From assembly GCA_017622135.1 (NCBI GenBank), contig JAGARR010000054.1:1-40569 (forward strand): a stretch of 40,569 nucleotides of DNA. The letters run 5' to 3'. Position numbers and translations under genes: made by a program. Shown here in pieces: positions 1 through 8,479 of this stretch. The notes beneath the pieces were generated by a model. That model was given only the letters and a program-made list of their open reading frames with translations, searched no databases and was not told where the DNA came from. This stretch comes from Spirochaetaceae bacterium. GTDB lineage: Bacteria; Spirochaetota; Spirochaetia; Treponematales; Treponemataceae. The stretch's first letter is position 1; each line of letters begins with the position of its first letter.

Positions 1-40
1 CCTTCAGCTCACAGACTAGACACTGCATCCAAGTCCCGTA

Positions 41-439
41 GTGCACAGCTGCCACGACTTGGAGCAGTACGTGCAGTTCCTTCAGCTTGTTGAGGAGGCC
101 AGGGCAGCAGGCCACAAGCACACGCTCAAGTGGGCCATCCAGGAGGCAGTGCGCCGCAACATCTTGCGTGACTACCTTGAACGGAAGGGAGGTGAGGTTT
201 TGAGCATTTTGATGACTGAATACGATTACGCCACCGACATGGCGGTACTGAAGGAGGAGGCCTACGAGGACGGGCGTGAGGAGGGCATCTCCATCGGACT
301 GGAGCGTGGACTCGCACAAGGAGCCTACCAGAAGGCGCTGGAGACGGTGAGAAGACTTGTTATCCGAGGGTTTTCCGCCGAGGACATCGCTGATTTGACG
401 GGTCTTGACCTTCTCCAGATAGAGGAGTTGGGAGACTAA
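41..439 (+). pseudogene. C-terminal fragment of an Rpn/PD-(D/E)XK family nuclease (transposase-related)
   Basis: The 132-residue reading frame matches the C-terminal part of the Rpn/PD-(D/E)XK nuclease family that is abundant in treponemes. Seen features are a CHDLEQYVQF segment, then an AIQEAVRRNILRDYLERKG segment, then GEVLSILMTEYDY, followed by a charged EEAYEDGREEGISIGLERG helix and a short helical tail. The catalytic N-terminal domain is not in this frame: an in-frame TAG lies at 17-19 and the first possible start is a GTG at 41, with no Shine-Dalgarno site. The upstream part may lie before the window in another frame (frameshift near 20-41) or be lost. The family is linked to recombination-promoting DNA cleavage; this piece alone cannot be catalytic. 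The family call is good, the broken state is inferred. Confidence 0.65.
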
Positions 440-479
440 CCTCGTCAATGTCTGCCTTGTAGGCACTCCACCACCTGTG

Positions 480-513
480 AATCTACTTGTTCTTTCTACA
501 CAACAAGTGGATT
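480..513. repeat. Imperfect inverted repeat downstream of the nuclease fragment
   Basis: Arms AATCTACTTGTT (480-491) and AACAAGTGGATT (502-513) pair over 12 bp with one G-T position and a 10-nt loop. No T-run follows on the plus strand, so it is a poor intrinsic terminator. It could be a processing hairpin or an element remnant. The rest of 440-609 shows no gene. Confidence 0.5.
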
Positions 514-609
514 TGCTCGGAACTAACATTCCTCGCTTTTCCTGCCGTGAGTTCCGTCAGGAACGAACAAATCCGTTTGTATGACCCCATCCTTGAACTG
601 CAGCCCCAC

Positions 610-645
610 AAAAAAGCACCCGCCAGACCACAGCCCGGCGGATGC
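610..645 (-). terminator. Intrinsic terminator, minus strand, behind the DUF6273 remnant
   Basis: Read on the minus strand, GCATCCGCC (645-637) pairs with GGCGGGTGC (624-616) with one wobble, followed directly by six T (615-610). It lies about 90 nt beyond the stop of the minus-strand DUF6273 remnant, so it is probably the original terminator of that gene. Between them, 646-736 is purine-rich and holds no gene. Confidence 0.7.
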
Positions 646-736
646 TAGAAGCGAGGAGCGAATGCTTAGTGGCTAGTGGTTAGGAGACAGGAGCGAGAAA
701 CGAGAACAAATCCTGCCCCCTATTTCCTACTCCCCT

Positions 737-1309
737 CTACGGCAAGTGGGAAACTGGAATACACAAAGCCGGAACAACGCCCCCATTTGTGTAGTTGACG
801 ATGCCGTAGTCGTAGGCGTCGCCAAGGCCGTTGATGCCGCGCGCGTAGCCCTCGTAGTCGTAGTTGGGCGAGAGCAGCCACCAAAAGCCGCCAGAGCAAG
901 CTGTGGAGTTCTGGTTTGCCCCAGTGGCCTTGGCGTAGTCCGTGGTGACACGGATCCGGGTGCTGGTGGTCGTACCGTTACTATCGCCCACCCACCTGTC
1001 GTACTCATCAAAGCCATAGTCCTCGGTGATACCCTTATCTCTCAGATGGACACCGGTGGTGGCCTCCTGCTGGCTCAGCAGGAAGACCTTGTCCGTGGTC
1101 TTGCCGCAGGCATACGGATTGTTGCCACCACTCCACAGATTGGGATTGGACGCAGGGTTGGTGCTGGCGGCACTGTTGTCCACGGTGGTGTCTGCTATCA
1201 GCTTCCGGGCGGATTCGGTGAAGGCGGTCTGGAGGAAGCCGATGCCTCGCCTTCCTTGAAAGTCCCTTTGAATGGCCTTTCCCCAGTTGCTTCTGGCGGG
1301 GCAATACTG
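737..1309 (-). pseudogene. 5'-truncated DUF6273 domain protein
   Basis: The minus-strand frame from 1309 to the TAG at 737-739 encodes about 190 residues of a DUF6273 domain. Recognisable pieces in order are GFLQTAFTESARKLIADTTVDNSA, split here as GFLQTAFTESARK then LIADTTVDNSA; TDKVFLLSQQEATT; TRIRVTTDYAKATGA; GGFWWLLSPNYD; and GGVVPALCIPV. DUF6273 proteins in treponemes and Firmicutes are usually longer secreted proteins with an N-terminal signal and upstream residues of the domain. Here an in-frame TAA at 1312-1310 and the lack of an ATG before GFLQTAFTE show that the N-terminal half is gone. The only internal start would be a GTG at 1183, inside the domain. Function of the domain is unknown. 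The truncation point lies next to the nested inverted repeat at 1324-1408. Confidence 0.75.
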
Positions 1310-1323
1310 TTACAATGTGCATG

Positions 1324-1408
1324 GGACACCCTGTTCTCATCTTCACCTGTGTTAAAATGTTGTTTCCTTTTTTTTCATTCTAACACAGGTTTTGGACTCA
1401 GGGTGTCC
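1324..1408. repeat. Nested 85-nt inverted repeat
   Basis: Outer arms GGACACCCTG (1324-1333) and CAGGGTGTCC (1399-1408) are a perfect 10-bp match. Inner arms ACCTGTGTTAAAAT (1345-1358) and ATTCTAACACAGGT (1377-1390) pair over 14 bp with one mismatch, with an 18-nt pyrimidine-rich loop. Spacers between outer and inner arms are 11 and 8 nt. Its size and symmetry resemble a MITE-like element, an element end or an attenuator; no known family is recognised. It sits between the DUF6273 breakpoint and murJ. No gene is seen in 1310-1523. Confidence 0.7.
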
Positions 1409-1488
1409 TATTTGTTTCTTGGAATCAACAGGGCTTGAATGTAGCAAAGTGTAAGCCGGCAGTGGGCTCCATGGCTTCCCCTCCCCCT

Positions 1489-1516
1489 TTTACTATTAGT
1501 TTCCCCATGCTATACT
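1489..1516 (+). promoter_or_regulatory. Predicted sigma70-type promoter of murJ
   Basis: TTTACT (1489-1494), a 16-nt spacer and TATACT (1511-1516). The -10 box ends 7 nt before the murJ ATG at 1524, so the expected transcription start falls on or one base before the start codon. There is no Shine-Dalgarno sequence before murJ, which fits a leaderless mRNA. Confidence 0.55.
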
Positions 1517-1523
1517 GTAGCCC

Positions 1524-3110
1524 ATGAAGAAGAAATCCTTACTGGCGGCCGGTGCCCAGCTTTCCCTGCTGACCCTCGTCTCCCGCATTCTGGGGCTGGT
1601 GCGGGAAGCAACCAAGGCGGCCTTTCTTGGAACCTCCGCCCTGGCGGATGCCTTTGGCATTGCCTTTATGATTCCCAACCTGTTCCGCCGCCTCTTTGCA
1701 GAGAACAGCATCTCGGTGGCCTTCATCCCCACCTTCAAGGCCTACCTTGAGACTGCCGACACGGAGGAGGGACGGAAGGAAACCCAGGATTTCGTCAACG
1801 CCACCTGCACACTGGTAACCTTCCTCACCACAACGGTAGTGGTGCTGGGAATCATCCTCACACCCCTGCTGGTTCCCCTTTTCTACAAGGATGGCAACCT
1901 GACCGTGCTGGTGGAAACCACACTGCTAACCCGCATCATGTTTCCCTACCTGCTGGTGATTTCCGTGGCGGCCTTTTTCCAGGGCATCCTCAACGGACTG
2001 AAAATCTTCGCTCCGTCAGGATTTACCCCCATACTTTTCAACATCATCGTCATTGCCGCCACCTACCTGCTTTCACCCTTCACCGCCAATCCCGCCCGAG
2101 CCATGGCAATTGGTGTTATGGCAGGAGGAACGGTTCAGGCAGCCTTTCAATTGCCCTTCGTGCTGAAAGGCGGCTGGAGGGTGTCCCTCACCTCATTGAA
2201 AAAGGCCTTCTCCAACCCCGGCACCAGAAAGGTTGTTGCCCTGGTAGGTCCCACCGTCATCGGAATGGCTGCCTACCAGCTGAACGACGTGGTTTCCACC
2301 TCCCTGGCCGGTCACGCAGGGACAGGAATTGTCTCCAGCCTCCAGTACTCCCTGCGGCTCCAGGAATTGATTCTGGGCATCTTCGCCGTCTCCATCGGCA
2401 CGGTCATCCTGCCGGACATGGCTGGACTGGCAAAGCGTCAGGAGTGGGATGAATTCTCCAGAATGCTTACCCAGTCTGTAAAAATCATTGCCCTCATCAC
2501 CATTCCCATCACCTTTTTTTCCCTCGTTACTGGAGAAAACATCATTTCCCTGGTCTACAAGTCCAAGAGCTTTGACCAAGACTCCGTGGCCCTCACCCTA
2601 GAGGCCTTTACCTTCCATATAATGGGCCTCTTCTTCATCGCCGTAAACCGAGTCATCTCCCCAGCCTTCTACGCACAGGGCAACACCAAGTCCCCCGCCA
2701 CTGCCGGCATCCTGGGCTTTGCCGTGAACATTGTCCTGGCCCTCATCCTTGTGGGTTCCATGAAGGGCGGAGGAATTGCCCTGGCTCTTAGCCTTGCAAG
2801 CCTTGCCAACACAGTGTTCCTGCTCTTGTTCCTGGCCCGAACAAAACGATTCGGCATGGGCTCCATTGTAAAGGGAATGATTTTCTACTCCATCAAAATG
2901 GTGATTCTTTCCATCATCGCCTCTGTACCGCTTCTGCTCTTAAAAGACAGGATTTTTTCACTCTTTACCTTTGGCAATAGAATCCTGCAGGAAGGACTCC
3001 CCCTCATTCTGTCTGCCCTCCTCTTTGCCCTGGTAGGAGTGTTGCTCCTCATTATTACCCGAGATTCCTTGATAAAAATCATCGCTCAAAAAATAAGGAG
3101 AAGAATATGA
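1524..3110 (+). CDS. murJ: Lipid II flippase MurJ (MviN)
   Basis: The 528-residue polytopic membrane protein moves lipid II across the inner membrane for peptidoglycan synthesis. The N-terminus has the family signature LVSRILGLVREA at residues 17-28, followed by FLGTSALADAF and the FRRLFAENSISVAFIPTF segment typical of MurJ. Length and about 14 hydrophobic segments fit the family (about 510-530 residues). The ATG at 1524 is the only sensible start: the conserved N-terminus begins right there. It has no Shine-Dalgarno site and a promoter ending 7 nt upstream. The stop overlaps the start of the M24 peptidase gene (ATGA at 3107-3110), so the two are translationally coupled. Confidence 0.95.
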   Translation: MKKKSLLAAGAQLSLLTLVSRILGLVREATKAAFLGTSALADAFGIAFMIPNLFRRLFAENSISVAFIPTFKAYLETADTEEGRKETQDFVNATCTLVTFLTTTVVVLGIILTPLLVPLFYKDGNLTVLVETTLLTRIMFPYLLVISVAAFFQGILNGLKIFAPSGFTPILFNIIVIAATYLLSPFTANPARAMAIGVMAGGTVQAAFQLPFVLKGGWRVSLTSLKKAFSNPGTRKVVALVGPTVIGMAAYQLNDVVSTSLAGHAGTGIVSSLQYSLRLQELILGIFAVSIGTVILPDMAGLAKRQEWDEFSRMLTQSVKIIALITIPITFFSLVTGENIISLVYKSKSFDQDSVALTLEAFTFHIMGLFFIAVNRVISPAFYAQGNTKSPATAGILGFAVNIVLALILVGSMKGGGIALALSLASLANTVFLLLFLARTKRFGMGSIVKGMIFYSIKMVILSIIASVPLLLLKDRIFSLFTFGNRILQEGLPLILSALLFALVGVLLLIITRDSLIKIIAQKIRRRI

Positions 3111-4327
3111 GCCAGCTGAACGAACCAAAGCCATCTTCCGGAACTGACGGTGGACAGCCAAAGCTTGCCGAGTTCTTGCGTCGCCGCCAAAATGCCTTTG
3201 CAAAGATTCTAAAGGAGAAGAACATCCATCTAGCCTTTTTTGAGGACACCGAAGGCCGCCGTGACCCTTCAGTGCGGTACTTCACCGGCCAGCCCTCCGA
3301 TGCCCTGCTGATTATTACTGCAGAAGGCAAGTCCATCCTCATTCCCTGGGACGTGAACATGGCACGGGAAATGGCCACGGTAGATGCAATCCTTCCTTAT
3401 ACCGACTTTGGCCGCAATGCAACCACCACCCTGTCCCAAATTTTATGCAGAAAGGATTACCTAGGGGAGCTTCCAGCAGAAATTTCCCTTGAGCTGCCCC
3501 CAAGCACCCCCTACCCCGCCTATCAAAACTACCAGCAAGCGATTTCCCAGACCATGGAAAATTGCAGCGCCCCCAAAGCGGTAAGACTCTTGTGCAGGGA
3601 AGACGGGGTCCATCAGGATGCGGTACATATGCGTGCCATCAAGGATGAGTATGAAATTTACTGCATCAAGAGGGCAACTGCCATCACCGACCAGCTCATC
3701 CTGCTGCTGGAACAGGGAGTCCGGGATGGTTCCATCACCACAGAGCTGGATGCCGCCCTGTTGATTGAGCGGGAATGCCGTGCCGCTGGCTGCGAGGGTA
3801 CAGGCTTCGAGACTTTGGCTGCCGGCCCTAGTCGAAGCTTCGGCATCCACTGCTTTCCTCCCTACACCGCCGGTGCCTTTCCCGCCCAGGGACTTTCCAT
3901 CCTGGACTTTGGGGTGGTGGTGGAGGGCTACACCAGTGACGTCACCCTCACCTTTGCCAAGGGTCCCCTGACGGCGGAGCAAGAGCGGCAGCTGGAGCTT
4001 GTCCAGACAGCCTACAACGAAGCTCTGGAGCTCTACAAGCCGGGGCTTTCCATCAAGGAGGCTGCACAAAAAGTGGATGCCATTTTCGCCGCCGCAGGAA
4101 GAACCATGCCCCATTCCCTGGGACACGGCTATGGACTGGAGGCTCACGAGTGGCCCACCGTCCGCCCCAGCCAGCCAGCCACTGCCTGCTTCCAGCCCGG
4201 CATGGTGGTGACACTGGAGCCGGGCCTCTACGACCCAAGCATCGGCGGCTGCCGACTGGAGAACGACATCCTCATTACAGAGGAAGGAAACCAGGTGCTC
4301 ACCAAAGCCCGCATCATCCACCTCTAA
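3107..4327 (+). CDS. Aminopeptidase P / M24 family metallopeptidase (Xaa-Pro peptidase-like)
   Basis: A 406-residue cytosolic protein with an N-terminal creatinase-like region (about 20-180) and a C-terminal pita-bread M24 domain (about 185-400). All five expected metal ligands can be placed: Asp267 (LDFGV), Asp278 (TSDVT), His340 (SLGHGYG), Glu371 (TLEPGLY) and Glu385 (RLENDI). M24B enzymes cleave N-terminal residues before proline; the exact substrate is not visible. The ATG overlaps the murJ stop, and GGAG lies about 8 nt before it inside murJ. A perfect hairpin terminator follows the stop by 5 nt, ending the two-gene operon. Confidence 0.9.
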   Translation: MSQLNEPKPSSGTDGGQPKLAEFLRRRQNAFAKILKEKNIHLAFFEDTEGRRDPSVRYFTGQPSDALLIITAEGKSILIPWDVNMAREMATVDAILPYTDFGRNATTTLSQILCRKDYLGELPAEISLELPPSTPYPAYQNYQQAISQTMENCSAPKAVRLLCREDGVHQDAVHMRAIKDEYEIYCIKRATAITDQLILLLEQGVRDGSITTELDAALLIERECRAAGCEGTGFETLAAGPSRSFGIHCFPPYTAGAFPAQGLSILDFGVVVEGYTSDVTLTFAKGPLTAEQERQLELVQTAYNEALELYKPGLSIKEAAQKVDAIFAAAGRTMPHSLGHGYGLEAHEWPTVRPSQPATACFQPGMVVTLEPGLYDPSIGGCRLENDILITEEGNQVLTKARIIHL

Positions 4328-4332
4328 AGGAA

Positions 4333-4361
4333 AAGGCCCGAAGGACGCACCTTCGGGCCTT
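4333..4361. terminator. Bidirectional terminator between the M24 gene and the TPR gene
   Basis: Perfect 12-bp stem AAGGCCCGAAGG (4333-4344) and CCTTCGGGCCTT (4350-4361) with a 5-nt loop. Flanks are T-rich going right and A-rich going left. It lies between convergent genes ending at 4327 and 4392. Confidence 0.85.
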
Positions 4362-4391
4362 GCTTCTTCATATAACGGGATGTCCACGAAC

Positions 4392-6932
4392 CTACAGTGC
4401 CGCCAACCGCTCCAGCACGTTCCGTAGGGAACCATCCAAAGACAGGGCATCATTCTTGTCCGGCAGCTGCTGCACCAAGGGGCGCATCAAACCAATAACA
4501 CGGGCGGAAACAGCCGGCTCATCGAACCGCTCCACGATGTCGTACTTCTCGTCGGGCACACTCACCAGTCCCTTGTCCCGCAGACTTTCCGCCACCGTCA
4601 TCAGCCCTGGCTTGCCGGACAGCTTGCTGATGATATAATCCATCTGCATCCGCTTCATGCCGGCGTGGAACCCTTCTCGCTGCGCCTTGGGAAGGAACTC
4701 GCACAGACGCTTCATCTCATGGAAGAGCCCCACCAAGTCACCGTGCCTTTCCAACAGCTCCTTGTTCTCCAGCAGTCGAGTGATCTCCAGAAGAATGCCC
4801 TGGGGAACCAGTTCCTCCACATCATCAAAACTATCATCAAAACTATCATCAGGCACGGCTTCCAGCTCCTCTGGCTCCGGTTCCGGCTCCAAATCACTGG
4901 GGTCGCCGTCAAAGTCCCAAGGCATGGCCAACTCATCCTCGGAAGGCTCCCTATCCTTCGGTCTCTCCAGTTCCGTTCTAGGAGGCTCTGGAGCAATCTC
5001 GAAATCATCCGCCATCAGTTCCCGCTCCGCAGGGGACTCCTCATGGACTGGCAACTCAGGAAGCACCCGCTCCTGAGAAGCTCGATGCGCCTTATCAGAA
5101 AGCGGCTGCCGGGGCATTTCCTGAAGGAAATACTCCTCCGGAATCTGGTCCACATTATCGAATATAGCCTCCTCCTCGTCATGAAAGGAGAGGGGCGCAT
5201 TGAAAGCATTCAATGGCTCGTAGTCCACCGGACCATCATCGTGGGCCAAGGCTGAAAGACCCGGAAGAGGAATATCCATATTATTGTCAGGCTCATCGGA
5301 ATGAATCACCAACGGATCGTAGTGATCCATCCCCTTTGATTTGGTGGAGGAGTCCAGCTCCAGGATGGGCATCACCGGTTCTGGTTCAGATGACACATAC
5401 AGCTCCTCCACGTGAGAGTCCTGCCGCACCTCCTCCTGCTCCAGTGTGGGATAGTCATCCACACGCTCCATCAAGGATGGAGTCACAACAGGTGGAATCG
5501 ATGCAGGCTTTGTCAGCTGTGATTCCTGGAACCCCAGCTCGGAAACCCGAGAAATTCGCTCCAAGGCTCCCTGCAGCATGGAATTCTGGGAATCCTTGTT
5601 GAGAGCCTGCTGGTAGAATCGCATGGCATCCCCATACTGGTTGCACTGCTCATAGCAGGAGGCCAAGGCTGCCAAGGCCACCGGATCATTGGGCAGATGC
5701 TTCAGATACTCCACCAAATACACCTGAGTCCGCTCGAAGTTGCCAATCTGACGGAACCTAAGGGCAATGTCCAGAAAATGAAGGAAATAGGAGCTATCCA
5801 GAGAATTGATTCTGTCCAGACTCTGATCCAGCCGTGCCATATCATTGCAGCAGGCATAATACTCCGCCACCAGATGAACGGTGGCCAGGTCATAGTCATA
5901 CTCATCCAGCAACCCCTTGATGAGGGCTCCCGCCGAGTCGAATTTGTTGGCGTTCAGGAGACTGCGGGCATACTGCATCCGCTCACCCTTGCTCCTGAGG
6001 GGCATGGACTCCACCTTCTCCAGCAGATTGGATGCCTCAATTTCCCGCCCTTCATAGACATAGACATCGGCCAAGCCCATCATGGCCATGGAATCGTCGC
6101 TATCGTACTCCAACACTGTTCTGAACCGCTGGCCTGCATCGCCGTACTCACCCCGCTTCAGCTGCACCATTCCCATGGCCTGATGCAATGACATATTCTC
6201 AGGGGTAACCTGGATTCCCTGGGAGAGAATCTCGTAGGCCTCCTTGTACCTGTTGTGGGACATCAGGAAGTGAGCATAGCTGTTGATGGCCTCGCTCCAC
6301 CCCGGCTTAGCCCGGAGGGCAGCCTCATACTCAGTCTGCACCTCATCGTCACGCCCCAGTTTCTCGTACTCGTAGGCAAGGTTGTAGTGGAGAATGGGAT
6401 GGTTGGCATCCAGCTGCAATCCCCGTCGATAGGAAGATATGGCATTCTTGCTGTCATCCCGCAGCGAATAGATGCGTCCCAGATGATTGTAGGCCAGAAT
6501 ATCAGTTGGATCGTCCTCGATTACATTGTTGAAGCATTCCAAGGCATCATCATACCGCCCCATCTGCTTGTAGGTAAACCCTAGATTGTAATAGGTCTGG
6601 ACGCTGTTCTCGTCCAGAGCCAGAGCCCGCTCCAACACGGAGACAGACTCCTCGTAGCGGCCAAGACGACGGTAGATTCCACCGAGACTCACCAAGGCAC
6701 CAAAATCATTCCTATCCTTCTCAAGAATCTGCTGGCAAACTAGGAGGGCCTGACCATCCTGTCCGCTGCGGACATAGGCGGAGGCCAACTCATGCATCAC
6801 CTCGATACTGTCGGGATGCGCCTTCAGCACCCGCTTGAAAAGTCTCGTAGCCAAATCAAAGTCCCGGGACAAAACAGCAGACTTAGCACGAAAGAGAGTG
6901 TTTTTGTGAACGGACGAAACCTCTGGTGTCAT
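4392..6932 (-). CDS. Large TPR-repeat protein with acidic linker
   Basis: An 846-residue protein without a signal peptide or membrane segment, so probably cytoplasmic. Residues about 10-470 are tandem tetratricopeptide repeats (for example YYNLGFTYKQMGRYDDALECF and AYNHLGRIYSL). Residues about 470-710 are a low-complexity acidic linker rich in Glu, Asp and Pro, including a DDSF duplicate encoded by a 12-bp tandem repeat near 4828-4851. Residues about 715-846 form a predicted helical domain of unknown type. TPR arrays act as protein-binding scaffolds; the partner is unknown. AAGGGG lies 6 nt before the ATG. The gene starts 14 nt after the stop of the LamG/FN3 gene and shares its operon. The GLFHEMKRLCEFLP region suggests a conserved C-terminal module. 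Confidence 0.85.
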   Translation of the reverse strand: MTPEVSSVHKNTLFRAKSAVLSRDFDLATRLFKRVLKAHPDSIEVMHELASAYVRSGQDGQALLVCQQILEKDRNDFGALVSLGGIYRRLGRYEESVSVLERALALDENSVQTYYNLGFTYKQMGRYDDALECFNNVIEDDPTDILAYNHLGRIYSLRDDSKNAISSYRRGLQLDANHPILHYNLAYEYEKLGRDDEVQTEYEAALRAKPGWSEAINSYAHFLMSHNRYKEAYEILSQGIQVTPENMSLHQAMGMVQLKRGEYGDAGQRFRTVLEYDSDDSMAMMGLADVYVYEGREIEASNLLEKVESMPLRSKGERMQYARSLLNANKFDSAGALIKGLLDEYDYDLATVHLVAEYYACCNDMARLDQSLDRINSLDSSYFLHFLDIALRFRQIGNFERTQVYLVEYLKHLPNDPVALAALASCYEQCNQYGDAMRFYQQALNKDSQNSMLQGALERISRVSELGFQESQLTKPASIPPVVTPSLMERVDDYPTLEQEEVRQDSHVEELYVSSEPEPVMPILELDSSTKSKGMDHYDPLVIHSDEPDNNMDIPLPGLSALAHDDGPVDYEPLNAFNAPLSFHDEEEAIFDNVDQIPEEYFLQEMPRQPLSDKAHRASQERVLPELPVHEESPAERELMADDFEIAPEPPRTELERPKDREPSEDELAMPWDFDGDPSDLEPEPEPEELEAVPDDSFDDSFDDVEELVPQGILLEITRLLENKELLERHGDLVGLFHEMKRLCEFLPKAQREGFHAGMKRMQMDYIISKLSGKPGLMTVAESLRDKGLVSVPDEKYDIVERFDEPAVSARVIGLMRPLVQQLPDKNDALSLDGSLRNVLERLAAL

Positions 6933-6946
6933 AATATCCCCTTTCT

Positions 6947-8479
6947 CTAATACGATTGAACCGTGGGCCGGGCATAAACCTCCTGGGACAAGGGTCCTAT
7001 CTGACCGTTGTATTCGGACGCTACAGCAAAATAGTAGATTCTGCCGTTCTTCAGCCCGGTGAGCCTGATGGAATTCTGAATTCCCACCTTTACCGGAGAG
7101 TCTCCTTCCAGAGCAACCCGTCCCAGATACTCCCCTGGCCGCTCCCCATAGTACACGTAGTAGCTATTGGACTTGTCGATGGTGTGGGACCAGATTAAAT
7201 CCACGTAACCGCTGCCAGCAGTAGCCTTCACGTAGAAGGGTGGCAACGGAGGCTCATTCTCCCTGTATGTCAAGGTGATGGAGGTGACGGAAGGTGTCTT
7301 TGTCCCCGCTCCGTCAGGGTACATCCGCACCAGCACCTGGAAAAAGCGCCCCTGAACCCCCTCAATGGGCTGTCCCGGCCGAGCTGGAACCCAGGCGGGA
7401 CTGCTCTGGTTCCAGCTGTAGAAGTTGTCTCCAGCACGAACGAAATATTCCACCCCCGTCTCCTCCGGGACAATGGAGCTGGCATCGAGACGAAGCAGCT
7501 GACTGCCGGCAGGCACCTCCAGGGGCTGGCTGATAAAGCTTCCACCGTCAACAGTGTACCGCACAGCTGTCCAGCCGGTCTGGTGGTTTTCCTGATTTTG
7601 GTAGAAGAACTCCTCGGTGTTGGAGATATAAGCATTCAGTACTCTAAAGTCGTCAATCTTTCCCGCATAAGAGGCAGCAATCTCCAGGGGTGCAGGATTC
7701 CCCAGCACCAAGGGATAGACGCCCCCCCGCTCCTTTCCCGTGATGGTGATGTACTTTAAGTCCTCCACCAGACCGTTCACCCGATATTCCAGCAGCCCGG
7801 ACTCATCGTTGTAGGTGAGGATGTGGTGGGACCACTTGCCGGGAATGATGCTCTTGGAACCAGTGAGGGTAATCTCGCCCTTGTTGTAGGTGTAACCGGC
7901 AAAGAGGTTGGTAAAATTCCAGCGGATCCTGTTGTTGACAAAGCTGGCAGACAGAATCTGGTACAGGGAATAGCCGTCCACAGTGCGGCTGGACTTCCAG
8001 GAGATGACCGTCTCGCCGTTGTCCACCACCGAGGGGCAGAGCCAGAATTCCATGGAGAAGGAACCGGACCAATCCAGGGTGGAGAAGATGGAGCCGGGAG
8101 GTCCGATAACAGAAAAACCGGTGTCCCCTCCCTTGGAAAGTCCCGCACCCTTGCCCATGGCCGCATCCTGCACCAGGCGGATACCGGAGCTGGCCACGGA
8201 GAAGCGCCCCGCTTCATCCTGCAGCTGCTCTCCCTCGAAGGAGAACAGCATCTCCGTGTGGGGCGAGACCCTACGGGAGGCAGTGGCCAGCTCAAGGGAG
8301 GCCTCTCCGAACCTGCCGGGGCCGGTGGTGATGCCATCCATGGCGGAAATCTGGCTCCAGCCCTTGCTTCCCCCCAGCTGTATGATCTTTTCCATGGAGA
8401 AAACCGACTGGAGGGAGCCCACCAGTAGACAAAGGAGGGCAAAACAGGGTATGACTTTTCTATTCACTTGTATCGACAT
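6947..8479 (-). CDS. Secreted LamG/concanavalin-like and fibronectin type III protein
   Basis: A 510-residue exported protein. The chosen start at 8479 gives a signal peptide with basic VNRK, a hydrophobic CFALLCLLVG core and a likely cut after SVFS. Residues about 75-250 look like a LamG/concanavalin-like lectin sandwich (SFSMEFWLCPSVVDNGETVISWKS region, then GKWSHHILTYND and the KIDDFRVLNAYIS motif). Residues about 415-505 are a fibronectin type III domain (PLPPFYVKATAGSGYVDLIW, then RIYYFAVASEYNGQIGPLS). The role is probably carbohydrate or surface binding in the periplasm or on the cell surface; the ligand is unknown. No Shine-Dalgarno site is visible. Its ATG overlaps the divergent uvrC ATG inside one CATG (8477-8480). 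The TPR gene follows. Confidence 0.8.
   Translation of the reverse strand: MSIQVNRKVIPCFALLCLLVGSLQSVFSMEKIIQLGGSKGWSQISAMDGITTGPGRFGEASLELATASRRVSPHTEMLFSFEGEQLQDEAGRFSVASSGIRLVQDAAMGKGAGLSKGGDTGFSVIGPPGSIFSTLDWSGSFSMEFWLCPSVVDNGETVISWKSSRTVDGYSLYQILSASFVNNRIRWNFTNLFAGYTYNKGEITLTGSKSIIPGKWSHHILTYNDESGLLEYRVNGLVEDLKYITITGKERGGVYPLVLGNPAPLEIAASYAGKIDDFRVLNAYISNTEEFFYQNQENHQTGWTAVRYTVDGGSFISQPLEVPAGSQLLRLDASSIVPEETGVEYFVRAGDNFYSWNQSSPAWVPARPGQPIEGVQGRFFQVLVRMYPDGAGTKTPSVTSITLTYRENEPPLPPFYVKATAGSGYVDLIWSHTIDKSNSYYVYYGERPGEYLGRVALEGDSPVKVGIQNSIRLTGLKNGRIYYFAVASEYNGQIGPLSQEVYARPTVQSY

Noticed and set aside
746..1438. 230-residue plus-strand open frame
   Set aside because: It is antisense to the readable DUF6273 domain, has no ribosome binding site and no recognisable motif.
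7983..8477. N-terminal extension of uvrC by 165 residues
   Set aside because: The extra part is antisense to the LamG gene, and the UvrC family N-terminus fits the ATG at 8478.
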